From an uncultured SAR86 cluster bacterium (GTDB taxonomy: Bacteria > Pseudomonadota > Gammaproteobacteria > Magnimaribacterales > D2472): a DNA stretch of 64,000 bases. The position numbers were made by a program, and so were the translations under genes. Shown here piece after piece: positions 24,971 to 37,171 of the stretch (positions are counted from its first letter, which is position 1; each line of letters begins with the position of its first letter). The notes under the pieces are model-generated. The model saw nothing but the letters and a program-made list of their open reading frames with translations, was not told where the DNA came from and did not search any database. Location: contig CACKPV010000003.1 of NCBI GenBank assembly GCA_902602185.1, forward strand, positions 1-64,000, written 5' to 3'.

Positions 24971-25917
24971 TGTATTTAATTCGTGGACAGTCAAATCTGG
25001 AGCTTTTCAAAAAGAAATTTCCATCTACCTTTGTTAGTGCAACCATTGGAAATTTTGATGGCATACACCTTGGTCATCAATCAATAATTGAGCAAGTAAA
25101 AAGACGGGCAAAAGAGAATAATTTATTATCCTTAGTTTTTATAACTGAGCCTCATGCTGAAGAATATTTTTTGAGAGCTGGTACTGTGAGCTCAGCCCCA
25201 CCAAGAATTATGCCTTGGAGAGCAAAATTTGAGCATTTTAAATTAAATGGTATAGATTTTTGTATGCTCTTAAAATTCGATCGTAAATTTAAGTCCATGA
25301 GTCCCAATAATTTCCTTTCACACATCCTTGAAAAGATGCAAGTAAAGTCACTAATTGTTGGGGATGATTTTAAATTTGGGAAGAACAGAGCAGGCAATTT
25401 TGAAATGCTCAAGGAATGGGGTAAAGCAAAAGATGTTTATATATCAAATATAGAAACTTTTTCAGTGGACGGAGAAAGAGTGAGTAGTACTATGATCAGA
25501 AATGCAATAAGTGAAGGAAATTTCAATCTTGCAAAAAAGTTATTGGGAAGGGCATATGCTTTCAGTGGGAAAGTAGTTTATGGAAATCAATTGGGAAGGA
25601 AGATTGGTGTTCCTACAGCTAATATATGGGTACCTAACCAAAAATTACCTATTTCTGGAGTTTATGCAGTTAAATGTTTTGTTGGTAATCAATGCCATGG
25701 AGGTATTGCCAATATGGGGATAAGACCAACAGTTGGAGGAGATAGACCAATCTTAGAGGTTCATATCTTCAATTTTCAAAAAGATATTTATGGACAGCGT
25801 ATTACTGTACAATTTCAAGAAAAAATTAGAGAAGAAAAAAAATTTGAAGATATTGATAAATTAAAGAGTCAAATTTTTACTGATATTAAAACTGCAAAAA
25901 ACATTCTGGATGCCTAA
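24967..25917 (+). CDS. ribF: Bifunctional riboflavin kinase/FAD synthetase
   Basis: ATIGNFDGIHLGHQ, VGDDFKFGKNRAG, GVPTANIW. Confidence 0.95.
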   Translation: MMYLIRGQSNLELFKKKFPSTFVSATIGNFDGIHLGHQSIIEQVKRRAKENNLLSLVFITEPHAEEYFLRAGTVSSAPPRIMPWRAKFEHFKLNGIDFCMLLKFDRKFKSMSPNNFLSHILEKMQVKSLIVGDDFKFGKNRAGNFEMLKEWGKAKDVYISNIETFSVDGERVSSTMIRNAISEGNFNLAKKLLGRAYAFSGKVVYGNQLGRKIGVPTANIWVPNQKLPISGVYAVKCFVGNQCHGGIANMGIRPTVGGDRPILEVHIFNFQKDIYGQRITVQFQEKIREEKKFEDIDKLKSQIFTDIKTAKNILDA

Positions 25918-28706
25918 TGTCAAAAGATTATAAAGAAACCTTAAATTTACCTCAGGGTGGAATCTCTATGAAGGCAAATCTTTCAAATAAGGAGCCAGAG
26001 TTACTTCAATTTTGGAATGATATTGATTTATATAACAATTTGAGATTAAGCAATAAAGATAAGCAACTCTTCATCTTGCATGATGGGCCACCCTATGCAA
26101 ATGGCAACATCCACCTCGGTCATGCTGTTAATAAGATTTTGAAAGATGTAGTCAATAAATCAATGACATTAGAGGGATTTAATACACCTTTCGTGCCAGG
26201 ATGGGACTGTCATGGACTGCCAATCGAGTTAAATGTTGAAAAAAAATTTGGTAAAAGGAGTGATACTGTTCAGGATAAAGTGAAATTTTTAGAAGCTTGT
26301 AAGAATTACGCATTAAATCAAATTGAAAATCAAAAAAAAGATTTTGTTAGACTTGGTGTATTAGCAGATTGGGATGACTCTTATAAATCTTTAGATAGTA
26401 CTTTTGAAGCTGACATTGTTAGATCTTTAGGAAGGATTGTAACAAATGGTCATTTACAAAAAGGAGAAAAGCCAGTTCATTGGTGTTATGACTGCAAATC
26501 TGCTCTTGCTGAAGCTGAAGTAGATTATAAAGATAAAATTTCAAAATCCATTGATGTAAAGTTTTCAGTTGAGAGTGAGTCCCTTAAACTCCTGAGTGAT
26601 TTATTTAATATGCAATTAGAACAATGTTCATTTGTAATCTGGACCACAACCCCTTGGACACTGCCGGCAAATGTTGCAGTATGTGTTGGGCCTAAAATTG
26701 AATATTCTCTTGTAAAGTCAAAGAATCAATTTTTGATAGTGGCATCTGAATTGGTGGAAAGCTGTTCAGAGAGATGGAATCTTGACCTTGAGGTAATTTC
26801 AACTACAACTGGTGACAGATTCAAAAATATCACCTTAAATCATCCATATCTTGAGAGAGATTCACTTCTCATTCATGGCAACCATGTAACTACTGAATCT
26901 GGAACAGGTTGTGTGCATACTGCGCCTGCTCATGGTATTGATGATCATCTTGTTTGCAAAAAATATAACATAGATACTCATCATGCAATCAATACAGACG
27001 GATTATTTCTTGAGAATCAATTAGATTTATCCGGATTGCCTGTCATGAAAGCAGATCCACTTGTAATAGAGCACTTAAGAAGTGCAGGAACTCTCCTTAA
27101 TGTCAGTGATTTTGAGCACTCTTATCCTCATTGTTGGAGACATAAATCACCTTTGATTTTTGCTTCTACACCTCAATGGTTTATATCCATGAATCAATCT
27201 GGATTGCTTGATGGAGCCTTGGAAGCCATACAATCAGTAAAATGGGAACCAAGATGGGGTCTTGAAAGGATTAGAGGAATGCTAGAGGACAGGCCTGATT
27301 GGTGTATTTCTCGTCAAAGAAATTGGGGTGTTCCCATTACTTTATTAATACATAAGAAGACTGGTGATTTACATCCTAGGCAAAATATTCTTTTTAATGA
27401 GTTTGCTGATCTGATCGAAAAAGACGGTATTGGAGCATGGGAAAAGATTGACATTTCCAATTTTATTGATGATGCGGAAGATTATGTAAAAGTTGATGAT
27501 ACTCTTGATGTATGGTTTGATTCAGGGTCAACCCATTTTTGCGTTCTTGACAAGTTGTATGGAAAGGATCTCATTGCCGATCTATATCTTGAGGGTTCGG
27601 ATCAGCACAGAGGCTGGTTCCAATCATCACTTCTTACAGGAATTGCAATAAATGGCAAAGCACCTTATAAGTCTGTTCTCACGCATGGATTCGTTGTTGA
27701 CGAAAACGGAAGAAAACAATCAAAATCTCTTGGAAATGTTGTTTCACCTCAAAAGGTTTGTAATGTTCTCGGTGCAGATATACTTAGATTGTGGGTGGCT
27801 TCAACAGATTTTAGAAGTGAAATGGTGGCGACAGATGAGATTCTAAAACAGGTATCTGATCAATATAGGAGAATAAGAAATACTTTTAAATTTCTTCTTG
27901 GAAATATGTTTGATTACGATTCCAGAAATGCAGCTAATCTCACTTCTGACCAATTAACCGAAATAGATAAATGGATAATTAATCAAACTATCAAATTGCA
28001 ACAAGAAATCAAACAACTCAGTAATGAATTTGCATATCATATGGTTGTTCAAAAAATTCATAATTTTTGCGTAAATGAATTGGGTGGCATTTATTTAGAT
28101 ATTATTAAAGACAGGATGTATGTTAGTAAAAATGATTCCCAAGCAAGAAAATCTGCTCAAATTGCCATGGAAAGAATCCTGAACATCTTGGTGCGAGTTG
28201 TTAGCCCAATTTTATCTTTCACATCAGAAGAAATTTGGCAAAGCTCAGAAATCTTTACCTCACAACATAAATCTGTTTTTTTAGCATCTTATGAATCAGA
28301 AATATTTATAAATCAAAAAATTTCTGACCAAAAATGGGAACATATTTTTGCCATTAAAGATTCAGTAAATTTAGCAATCGAACAAGCAAGATCAGAAGAT
28401 AGAGTAAAGGGCTCACTTGATTGCAAAATCACACTTGAATTATCTACCGAATTATTCAATTTACTCAAAATATTTGATAAGGAACTACAATTTATCTTTA
28501 TAGTTTCCAGTGTCGAAATTACTTTAAACAAAACATTGAAAGATAATGAATTCCATGTTGCCAAAGTAGAAAACTTTGATGCCCCAAAGTGTATTAGGTG
28601 CTGGAATAAATCCTTCACTGTTGGCGATTCAGGAAGCGATCCTGAGATTTGTGATAGGTGCATCTTAAATATTAAAGGTGATGGTGAAGATAGAGTATTT
28701 GCTTGA
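25917..28706 (+). CDS. ileS: Isoleucyl-tRNA synthetase
   Basis: DGPPYANGNIHLGHAVNK, KQSKSLGNVV, C-terminal CXXC zinc motifs. Confidence 0.97.
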   Translation: MSKDYKETLNLPQGGISMKANLSNKEPELLQFWNDIDLYNNLRLSNKDKQLFILHDGPPYANGNIHLGHAVNKILKDVVNKSMTLEGFNTPFVPGWDCHGLPIELNVEKKFGKRSDTVQDKVKFLEACKNYALNQIENQKKDFVRLGVLADWDDSYKSLDSTFEADIVRSLGRIVTNGHLQKGEKPVHWCYDCKSALAEAEVDYKDKISKSIDVKFSVESESLKLLSDLFNMQLEQCSFVIWTTTPWTLPANVAVCVGPKIEYSLVKSKNQFLIVASELVESCSERWNLDLEVISTTTGDRFKNITLNHPYLERDSLLIHGNHVTTESGTGCVHTAPAHGIDDHLVCKKYNIDTHHAINTDGLFLENQLDLSGLPVMKADPLVIEHLRSAGTLLNVSDFEHSYPHCWRHKSPLIFASTPQWFISMNQSGLLDGALEAIQSVKWEPRWGLERIRGMLEDRPDWCISRQRNWGVPITLLIHKKTGDLHPRQNILFNEFADLIEKDGIGAWEKIDISNFIDDAEDYVKVDDTLDVWFDSGSTHFCVLDKLYGKDLIADLYLEGSDQHRGWFQSSLLTGIAINGKAPYKSVLTHGFVVDENGRKQSKSLGNVVSPQKVCNVLGADILRLWVASTDFRSEMVATDEILKQVSDQYRRIRNTFKFLLGNMFDYDSRNAANLTSDQLTEIDKWIINQTIKLQQEIKQLSNEFAYHMVVQKIHNFCVNELGGIYLDIIKDRMYVSKNDSQARKSAQIAMERILNILVRVVSPILSFTSEEIWQSSEIFTSQHKSVFLASYESEIFINQKISDQKWEHIFAIKDSVNLAIEQARSEDRVKGSLDCKITLELSTELFNLLKIFDKELQFIFIVSSVEITLNKTLKDNEFHVAKVENFDAPKCIRCWNKSFTVGDSGSDPEICDRCILNIKGDGEDRVFA

Positions 28707-28712
28707 TTTAAA

Positions 28713-29228
28713 ATGAGTCAAGAAAGTCATCCAATTAAAAAAAATCCAAATTTCTTCCAACTGCTAGTTTTAATTTTTATTGTTGGGATATTTGTTGGCC
28801 TTGATTTGCTGACCAAATATATTTTAAGTTCATCATCTTTTTTAAATGGAGAAAGATTAAATCTTCTCCCATTCTTAGATATTTATGTAACACAGAATTC
28901 AGGAATTGCTTTTAGTATTTTTGATTATGATCAATACTGGCTTAGCTTAACTATTTCAATTATAGGTTTTGGTATTGTGATTTATTTTGCCTCTCTAGCT
29001 TTAAGAGAAAAACATCTTATAAAGAGGGTGTCACTTTTTTTTATCATTGGGGGAGCAATGGGAAATATTATAGATAGGATGTTGGATGGGCAAGTCATTG
29101 ATTTCCTCCTCTTTTACCCTTTTAATTATCCAATTTTTATTTTTAATGTTGCTGATGCATTGATAACTATTGGTGCAATAACCTTTATTGTCTGTGAAAT
29201 TATTTTGTTAAAATCTAGTAGTGAGTAG
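28713..29228 (+). CDS. lspA: Lipoprotein signal peptidase
   Basis: QNSGIAFSIF, GNIIDRMLDGQVIDF, FNVADALI catalytic motifs. Confidence 0.95.
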   Translation: MSQESHPIKKNPNFFQLLVLIFIVGIFVGLDLLTKYILSSSSFLNGERLNLLPFLDIYVTQNSGIAFSIFDYDQYWLSLTISIIGFGIVIYFASLALREKHLIKRVSLFFIIGGAMGNIIDRMLDGQVIDFLLFYPFNYPIFIFNVADALITIGAITFIVCEIILLKSSSE

Positions 29229-30168
29229 AAAAGTAAAAATTAATCTAGCCAATCCCAGAGGTTTTTGTGCCGGTGTTGACAGGGCAATTGATATTGTTGA
29301 CAGAGCAATTGATTTTTTTAAAGAGCCTATTTATGTAAAGCATGAAGTTGTGCACAATAAAACGGTTGTAAATAATTTGAAATCAAAGGGAGCAATTTTC
29401 ATAGAAGAAATTTCTGATGTCCCCGATGATTCGATTGTAATCTTTAGTGCTCACGGAGTATCGAAGAGTATTGAAGATGATGTAAAAAAAAGGAATTTAA
29501 AATATTTTGATGCTACTTGTCCATTGGTGACTAAAGTACATATGGAGGTGATGAGACATGGAAGAGCAGATAAAGATGTTATTTTAATTGGTCATGCAGG
29601 TCACCCTGAAGTAGAGGGAACACTTGGTAGATACTTTAGTAAAAAGGGAACTATCTATTTAGTTGAAAACATTCAAGATGCAGAAAATATTCATGTACAT
29701 CAGACATCGAATATTGCTTTTGTTACTCAAACTACTCTCAGTTTGGATGAAACTGCTCAAATTATAGATACTCTAAAATCACGATTCCCTGAGATTTCAG
29801 GACCAAAAAATGATGATATATGTTACGCAACTCAAAACCGTCAAGATGCAGTGAAGCAATTAGCACTCGAAAATGAAATAATTGTTGTAGTTGGTTCCAA
29901 AAATAGTTCCAACTCTAATCGTCTAAAAGAATTGGCAGAATCTTGTGGAACTAAAGCTTATTTAATTGATGAGTTCAAAGATTTAGACTTAAACGAATTT
30001 TCTTCAATGAGATCAATCGGGCTTACAGCTGGGGCTTCGGCACCTGAATCAAAAGTTCAAGAAATTGCTTTTAAATTAAAAAATGAACTTGATGCAGATA
30101 TTGAAGAGAATTCTGGTATTGAAGAGACTATATCTTTTAAATTGCCACCTGAATTAAGAGCAATTTGA
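29221..30168 (+). CDS. ispH: 4-hydroxy-3-methylbut-2-enyl diphosphate reductase (GTG start)
   Basis: ANPRGFCAGVDRAI, FSAHGVSK, DATCPLVTKVH, TAGASAPE. Confidence 0.96.
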   Translation: MSRKVKINLANPRGFCAGVDRAIDIVDRAIDFFKEPIYVKHEVVHNKTVVNNLKSKGAIFIEEISDVPDDSIVIFSAHGVSKSIEDDVKKRNLKYFDATCPLVTKVHMEVMRHGRADKDVILIGHAGHPEVEGTLGRYFSKKGTIYLVENIQDAENIHVHQTSNIAFVTQTTLSLDETAQIIDTLKSRFPEISGPKNDDICYATQNRQDAVKQLALENEIIVVVGSKNSSNSNRLKELAESCGTKAYLIDEFKDLDLNEFSSMRSIGLTAGASAPESKVQEIAFKLKNELDADIEENSGIEETISFKLPPELRAI

Positions 30169-30707
30169 TGCTCATAGAAGATCATTTACTAAAATCTGCA
30201 AAACAAATTCAAAGCCCTAATTATTCTGAAAGACTAAATGAGGATGATATAAATCTTATTGTCATTCATTCAATCAGTCTTCCTCCAGGAAAATATAATA
30301 ATTCTTATATAGAAGAATTTTTTTGTAACAAGCTATCAGTAAATGAGAATAAATATTTCGAATCAATATCTGATTTAAAAGTTTCCAGCCATATCTTGAT
30401 TAAGAGGGATGGCAAGATTATTCAATTTGTTCCGTTTAATAAAAAAGCATGGCATGCAGGAGAATCTGTATTTAAGGGTAGGTTAAATTGTAATGAGTTC
30501 TCAATAGGAATTGAGTTAGAGGGTTGTGAAGAGGATGATTTTACTCAAAATCAATATAAAAATTTAGTAAATATTTGCTTAACTTTATTTAAGTATTATC
30601 CTGAAATTACAAGACAAAATGTAGTAGGGCATAGTGAGATCGCACCTGGAAGGAAAACTGATCCTGGAAAAAATTTTAACTGGGAGTATTTAAGAGAAAA
30701 TTTATGA
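30168..30707 (+). CDS. ampD: 1,6-anhydro-N-acetylmuramyl-L-alanine amidase AmpD
   Basis: Amidase_2 fold: SHILIKRDGKIIQFVPFNKKAWHAG, IGIELEG, GHSEIAPGRKTDPG. Confidence 0.92.
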   Translation: MLIEDHLLKSAKQIQSPNYSERLNEDDINLIVIHSISLPPGKYNNSYIEEFFCNKLSVNENKYFESISDLKVSSHILIKRDGKIIQFVPFNKKAWHAGESVFKGRLNCNEFSIGIELEGCEEDDFTQNQYKNLVNICLTLFKYYPEITRQNVVGHSEIAPGRKTDPGKNFNWEYLRENL

Positions 30708-31942
30708 AGAAGATATTTTCAATGATTTGCCTTGGTTTTTCATCTGGTCTGCCTTACATGTTAATTTTTTCGACATTATCAATTTGGCTTCGCGACAGTG
30801 GCATTGAACTTGTCGCAATTGGTTTTTTTGCATGGATTAGCCTGACTTATTCTCTTAAATTCCTTTGGTCTCCACTAATTGATAAGTATTCAATTCCAAT
30901 TCTAAGTATATTTGGCAAAAGGAAAAGTTGGATCATTCTGATGCAACTTCTAATAATTGCCCAGTTATTGCTTATTTCATTTCTGAATCCCAGTAATCAA
31001 CTTTATGTGATTGCCATTATCGCAACATTAATAGCATTGGCTGGTTCTTTTCAAGATATTGCAATTGATGCTTTCAGGATAGAACTTTCTGAACTTCGAA
31101 ATCAAGGAAACTTAGCTGCTGGATATCAATTTGGATACAGGGCAGCAATTTTAGTTGCTACATCTCTCGCACTTATTTTAGCAGATGAATTTTCATGGAA
31201 TGTAAGTTATCAATTAATGGCTATTTTGATGACTATTGGAATCATTGGCTCTCTAATTGTTCCTGAGGGCCCATCTAATAAACTTGTTTTGAATTCTGGG
31301 ATAGTAAATAATCTTGCTGAACCTATTAAGGATTTCTTTCAAAGAACTTCTTTATTCATTGCATGTTTATTATTGTTAATCATAGCAACTTATAGATTGA
31401 CCGATATTGTAATGGGGCCAATGGCAAATCCTTTTTATTTAGACATGGGCTTTTCACTAACTGAGATAGGATCAGTTGTAAAAATCGTGGCATTGTTTGC
31501 CTCAATAATCGGTTTGTTTTTTGGTGGCATTCTTATAAAAAAAATCGGAATAATGCATTCTCTTATTGTTGGAGCTTTTGCTGTGATGATTTCAAACCTT
31601 TTATTTGCGTTAGTAGCTGTTAGTGATAAAAATTTAGTAATGCTTTCAATGATTGTTTTCTCTGATAGTTTTTCTGCGGGTATGGTAGGAACTGTGAATA
31701 TTGCTTTCTTAACAAGTTTAGTTTCAAAAAAATATACTGCAACTCAGTATGCATTACTAACTTCTTTTATGATGCTACCTGGAAAATTATTAAGTGGATT
31801 TTCTGGAGTCATTGCAAGTTTTTTTCAAGATTTAACTAATACTTTTATGGGCTGGATGTGGTTCTTTGTTTTTACCTCATTACTTACATTACCGGCAATA
31901 GTTTTAATAATATTTTTTAAAAAAAATATCAGATTAGATTAA
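30704..31942 (+). CDS. ampG: AmpG-like muropeptide MFS permease
   Basis: MFS with GFSSGLPYMLIFSTLSIWLRDSGI signature, adjacent to ampD. Confidence 0.88.
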   Translation: MKKIFSMICLGFSSGLPYMLIFSTLSIWLRDSGIELVAIGFFAWISLTYSLKFLWSPLIDKYSIPILSIFGKRKSWIILMQLLIIAQLLLISFLNPSNQLYVIAIIATLIALAGSFQDIAIDAFRIELSELRNQGNLAAGYQFGYRAAILVATSLALILADEFSWNVSYQLMAILMTIGIIGSLIVPEGPSNKLVLNSGIVNNLAEPIKDFFQRTSLFIACLLLLIIATYRLTDIVMGPMANPFYLDMGFSLTEIGSVVKIVALFASIIGLFFGGILIKKIGIMHSLIVGAFAVMISNLLFALVAVSDKNLVMLSMIVFSDSFSAGMVGTVNIAFLTSLVSKKYTATQYALLTSFMMLPGKLLSGFSGVIASFFQDLTNTFMGWMWFFVFTSLLTLPAIVLIIFFKKNIRLD

Positions 31943-31947
31943 TCACA

Positions 31948-32292
31948 ATGCCTATCTTTTTTTTTCGATTTAGTTTTTTTAGCTTAAGTATCTTGTTTAT
32001 CTTTTTAAGCATTCTATCAGTTGACACTTTTAATAATTCAATATTTACTTCAGGTCTCATAGATAAGTTTTTACACTTTTTTGCTTTCTTTGCTTTAACA
32101 ACACTAGGGTTATTATCAAAATTTAAGATAAAAACTCTTTTGATGATTGCACTTTTGTTTATTTTAGGTATTTTCTTAGAAATAATTCATTTTTTTCATC
32201 CATACAGAGTCTTTGAATTATTGGATATTGTTGCAAATACGTTAGGCATACTTGCAGGTCTTGGGTTGAACTTTTTTACTAAAAAATATTGA
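31948..32292 (+). CDS. VanZ-like small membrane protein
   Basis: DKFLHFFAFFALTTLGLL...EIIHFFHPYRVFELLDIVANTLGILAG. Confidence 0.7.
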   Translation: MPIFFFRFSFFSLSILFIFLSILSVDTFNNSIFTSGLIDKFLHFFAFFALTTLGLLSKFKIKTLLMIALLFILGIFLEIIHFFHPYRVFELLDIVANTLGILAGLGLNFFTKKY

Positions 32293-32357
32293 ATTTAAAG
32301 TTTTTATCCCTAAATAGTTTTTTAGTTTATAATTGCTTTTTTTTTGGGAGAAATTAA

Positions 32358-32645
32358 ATGAAATTTAAACCATTACATGACAAAGTCCTTGTTAGAAGAA
32401 CTGAAGAGGAAGAAGTCTCTGCAGGGGGAATAGTTCTTCCTGGAAGTGCTACTGAAAAGCCTTCTCAAGGTGAAGTTGTTGCTGTAGGACCTGGTAAAAG
32501 ACAAGAAAATGGAGACTTATTGCCAATTGGAGTTTCTGTTGGAGATATTGTTGTTTTTGGGCAATATGGTGGAAATGAAATCAAAATTGATGGTGAAGAC
32601 TATCTGATCTTAAGTGAGAATGATATCTTTGGGATCGCAAGTTAA
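32358..32645 (+). CDS. groES: Co-chaperonin GroES
   Basis: KPLHDKVLVRR...GGIVLPGSATEKPSQGEVVAVGPG. Confidence 0.97.
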   Translation: MKFKPLHDKVLVRRTEEEEVSAGGIVLPGSATEKPSQGEVVAVGPGKRQENGDLLPIGVSVGDIVVFGQYGGNEIKIDGEDYLILSENDIFGIAS

Positions 32646-32649
32646 ATAA

Positions 32650-34305
<1,656 letters not shown>

Positions 34306-34328
34306 ATGTCGTTCAAATAACATCATAC

Positions 34329-34353
34329 AAGGCAGGTTTATCCTGCCTTTTTT
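34329..34353 (+). terminator. Rho-independent terminator after groEL
   Basis: AAGGCAGG-TTTAT-CCTGCCTT followed by T-tract. Confidence 0.88.
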
Positions 34354-34461
34354 AATCATTTTCCCTTTCAATATTTTCTAATGTTATTGTATCCAAATCT
34401 CAGAAGTAATTAGATTTCCGAAAAGTTTTCATTTAATATATATAAAGTTTTAGGAGTAATA

Positions 34462-34929
34462 ATGATTAATTTTAAGAAAGTTCAAGCCCATTGTGACATT
34501 CCTTGTGCAGTATATGACCCTTGGCCAGCTCAATATGCTACTTTATCTATTATTAGATTTTTTGATCTTATTAATGAACTTAAATCTGATTTAGAAAACC
34601 CTGAAAACCTTGCAAAATTTGTTCGAATTGTTAATCAAAAAGAAGAGCATGCAATTATTGTAAAAGATGAAATATCAACAATTTGGGGAGACTACTTCAA
34701 AGCACCTCAGATCGAAAAATATCCTAGTATTCATGATTTGGTTCATTCCATTATGATGGATGCTTCGAAATGTAAACAAAGCCTTGATCGTCAAAGTGGA
34801 GTTGATCTACTGGAAAAAGTAAATAATTTTGCTGAAATTTATTGGGAGACTAAAGGAGTAAGTACAGAAATGAAAACTGAACACTATGAGCCCAAATTGC
34901 CGATCATTCTACCAGTTCATTCTGACTAA
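34462..34929 (+). CDS. sodN: Nickel superoxide dismutase
   Basis: Ni-hook-like HCDIPCAVYDP after short presequence MINFKKVQA; C-terminal four-helix sequence. Confidence 0.93.
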   Translation: MINFKKVQAHCDIPCAVYDPWPAQYATLSIIRFFDLINELKSDLENPENLAKFVRIVNQKEEHAIIVKDEISTIWGDYFKAPQIEKYPSIHDLVHSIMMDASKCKQSLDRQSGVDLLEKVNNFAEIYWETKGVSTEMKTEHYEPKLPIILPVHSD

Positions 34930-34942
34930 CCTATATTAAAAT

Positions 34943-35242
34943 TTGTTTAAAATATTCAGAGTACAAGGTAACAGCATGCTACCTAGTTTTAGACCAAATG
35001 ACCTTGTTCTATGCTTAAAACTCAAAAAATATAGGATGGGCTCTGTTGTCATAGTAAAAAATAGTGATCATGGACCAATACTTAAAAGAATCAAGGGTAT
35101 AACAGATAGTAGGTTAGAAATATCATCGGAAAATAAAGAATATTCCTCAGAAACAACAAAAATAACTTATGATTTAGATGATGTTATTGGAAAAGTTTTA
35201 TTCAACATATCAAAATTAAACTTTTTTAATTTTAAGCTTTGA
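34943..35242 (+). CDS. sodX: Nickel-type SOD maturation protease, S26 family (TTG start)
   Basis: GNSMLPSFRPNDLVL and ILKRIKG signal-peptidase motifs, directly after sodN. Confidence 0.87.
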   Translation: MFKIFRVQGNSMLPSFRPNDLVLCLKLKKYRMGSVVIVKNSDHGPILKRIKGITDSRLEISSENKEYSSETTKITYDLDDVIGKVLFNISKLNFFNFKL

Positions 35243-36481
35243 AATTGAATTATTATCTATTTGCATTATTTCAAATTGATAGTTGCTAATTTCAATACAT
35301 AATTTTGATGAAGGAATATCATCAATTTCATTTGAAATTAAACCATTTAAAGTTTTTGAATCTTCCTCAGGTAAGTTCCAACTCATGAAATTATTTAAAT
35401 CTCTAATTTTGGAGTTCCCATCTGAAATTACTGACCCATCATTCTGAATCTCAAATTCTTTATTTAATTCATCAATGTCATGACTAAACTTTCCAGCTAT
35501 TTCTAAGAAAATATCCTCCACACTTATCAATCCTTCAATTTCACCATACTCATCCACAACTAGAGCTAAATTTTCATCATCATTTTGAAATTCCCGAAGT
35601 TGTTGTGTAAGACTGGTTGTGACTGCAGCAAAATATACCTCCTGTAAGCATTTCTCAAAGTCTGGACTAGATGAAAAATCTTCTTCTAAGATATCAATGA
35701 AATTATGGGCATTTTTGATATCAAGCATCCCAAAACAATTTTCAAGATTGTCCTCATATACAGGAAGCATTGAATAGGATGATTTTTCAATGATTTGCTT
35801 AATCTCATCAATTGAGTCTTTTGTATTGATTCCAACTATATCTGAGAGAGGAACCATCATATCCTCAACAGTTAATTGATCCATATCTAAGATTGAACTG
35901 AGCATAGATTTAAAATCCGAGGATATTTGAGTATTTTTGTCTTCTAAAAGTGTTTTAAGCTCATCAACATTTAAGTTATCTGATTCTTTAGATTTTTTTA
36001 TGTCTACTTTAAGAAGATTTAGTATTCGAGAACTAAATTGGTTAATTATATAAATGAACGGATTGAGAATTCTTGAAAATTTGTCCAATAGCCAAGAAGA
36101 TTTTGATGCAAATTCTTCCGGATAAGCAGATGCAGTAGTTTTTGGTGTAATTTCTGAAAAAATTAAAATAATTATTGTTAGCAGTACTGATCCAAGCAAA
36201 ACTCTACCCTCGAAGAAATTTATCATGATTATAGTCACAATGGCAGACGCAAGAATATTTGCAAAATTATTTCCAACAAGAATCACTGACAATAAGTTAT
36301 CTGGCCTAGATAGCAATTCAAGAGCGCGTTTCGAACTATTACTTCCTTTTTTAACTTTATTTCTAAGTTTTATCTTATTTGAAGCCATCATTCCAGTTTC
36401 TGATCCTGAAAAAAATGCAGAAAGAATCAAAAGAAATATCAAAGAAATAGCTAATAGTATAAGAGAGGGTTCTTCTGGCAT
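35216..36481 (-). CDS. CNNM/CBS-pair/CorC domain membrane protein (HlyC/CorC family, YfjD/CorB-like)
   Basis: DUF21 TM region (SAFFSGSETGMMASNKIKLRN), CBS pair, CorC_HlyC C-terminus. Confidence 0.92.
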   Translation of the reverse strand: MPEEPSLILLAISLIFLLILSAFFSGSETGMMASNKIKLRNKVKKGSNSSKRALELLSRPDNLLSVILVGNNFANILASAIVTIIMINFFEGRVLLGSVLLTIIILIFSEITPKTTASAYPEEFASKSSWLLDKFSRILNPFIYIINQFSSRILNLLKVDIKKSKESDNLNVDELKTLLEDKNTQISSDFKSMLSSILDMDQLTVEDMMVPLSDIVGINTKDSIDEIKQIIEKSSYSMLPVYEDNLENCFGMLDIKNAHNFIDILEEDFSSSPDFEKCLQEVYFAAVTTSLTQQLREFQNDDENLALVVDEYGEIEGLISVEDIFLEIAGKFSHDIDELNKEFEIQNDGSVISDGNSKIRDLNNFMSWNLPEEDSKTLNGLISNEIDDIPSSKLCIEISNYQFEIMQIDNNSISKLKIKKV

Positions 36482-36490
36482 TAAATGAGA

Positions 36491-37090
36491 CTAAACGTTA
36501 ACTGCAAAGGCAATAAGAATAAAGATTATAGATACCAAACTATACCTAACTATATATTTTGTTTTGAGATTGTAAAAGCGCATACCAATAAAGGCTGCAG
36601 TATAAGTCACCCAAGCAAGTATTGTAAATATTATTTTTATTATTAAGTAATCAGCATTCTTTAGATCTAAGAAAAATCCCGATGCTAATCCAACTGAAAG
36701 CATAAAAAGGCTAAGGCCAATAAGCCAAAAAACAGTTTTATACCTTGTCTCAATTGGTATTTGATCATTTTTAGGAGGACTAAGAGATTTAGTCATTCTA
36801 ATTTTTCTTGTTAAAAGCAATATTTCCAAAAAAGACATAACTAAAACAAGAATAGCAAGACTTGAAAAGAATACATGAAGCCTTAATGCATCTTGACTAG
36901 TGAAATTTTCATCAGGCAGAATACCCCAATATTTATTACTTGTTGAGGCTACATCAGGAATTAAAATAGAAAAAAGAATAATTGAAATAGTTGAAGCAAT
37001 TAGAGCTGAAGACTTATTACGAATGAAAAATCTTAAAACTATAAATAAACTTATACTTAAACCAAGTGAAATAGGAAAGGAAGAAATCAT
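36491..37090 (-). CDS. YpjD/CcsA-like membrane protein (truncated or small version)
   Basis: Polytopic ~200 aa; position next to the CorB-like gene and the rpsP operon as for ypjD. Confidence 0.6.
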   Translation of the reverse strand: MISSFPISLGLSISLFIVLRFFIRNKSSALIASTISIILFSILIPDVASTSNKYWGILPDENFTSQDALRLHVFFSSLAILVLVMSFLEILLLTRKIRMTKSLSPPKNDQIPIETRYKTVFWLIGLSLFMLSVGLASGFFLDLKNADYLIIKIIFTILAWVTYTAAFIGMRFYNLKTKYIVRYSLVSIIFILIAFAVNV

Positions 37091-37171
37091 TTAAAGAAAT
37101 TATACTTTTTTACTACCAAAATCTTCAAGGTTAACCTAAAATACACCAACTAAATTTACAAGTTATTACTT

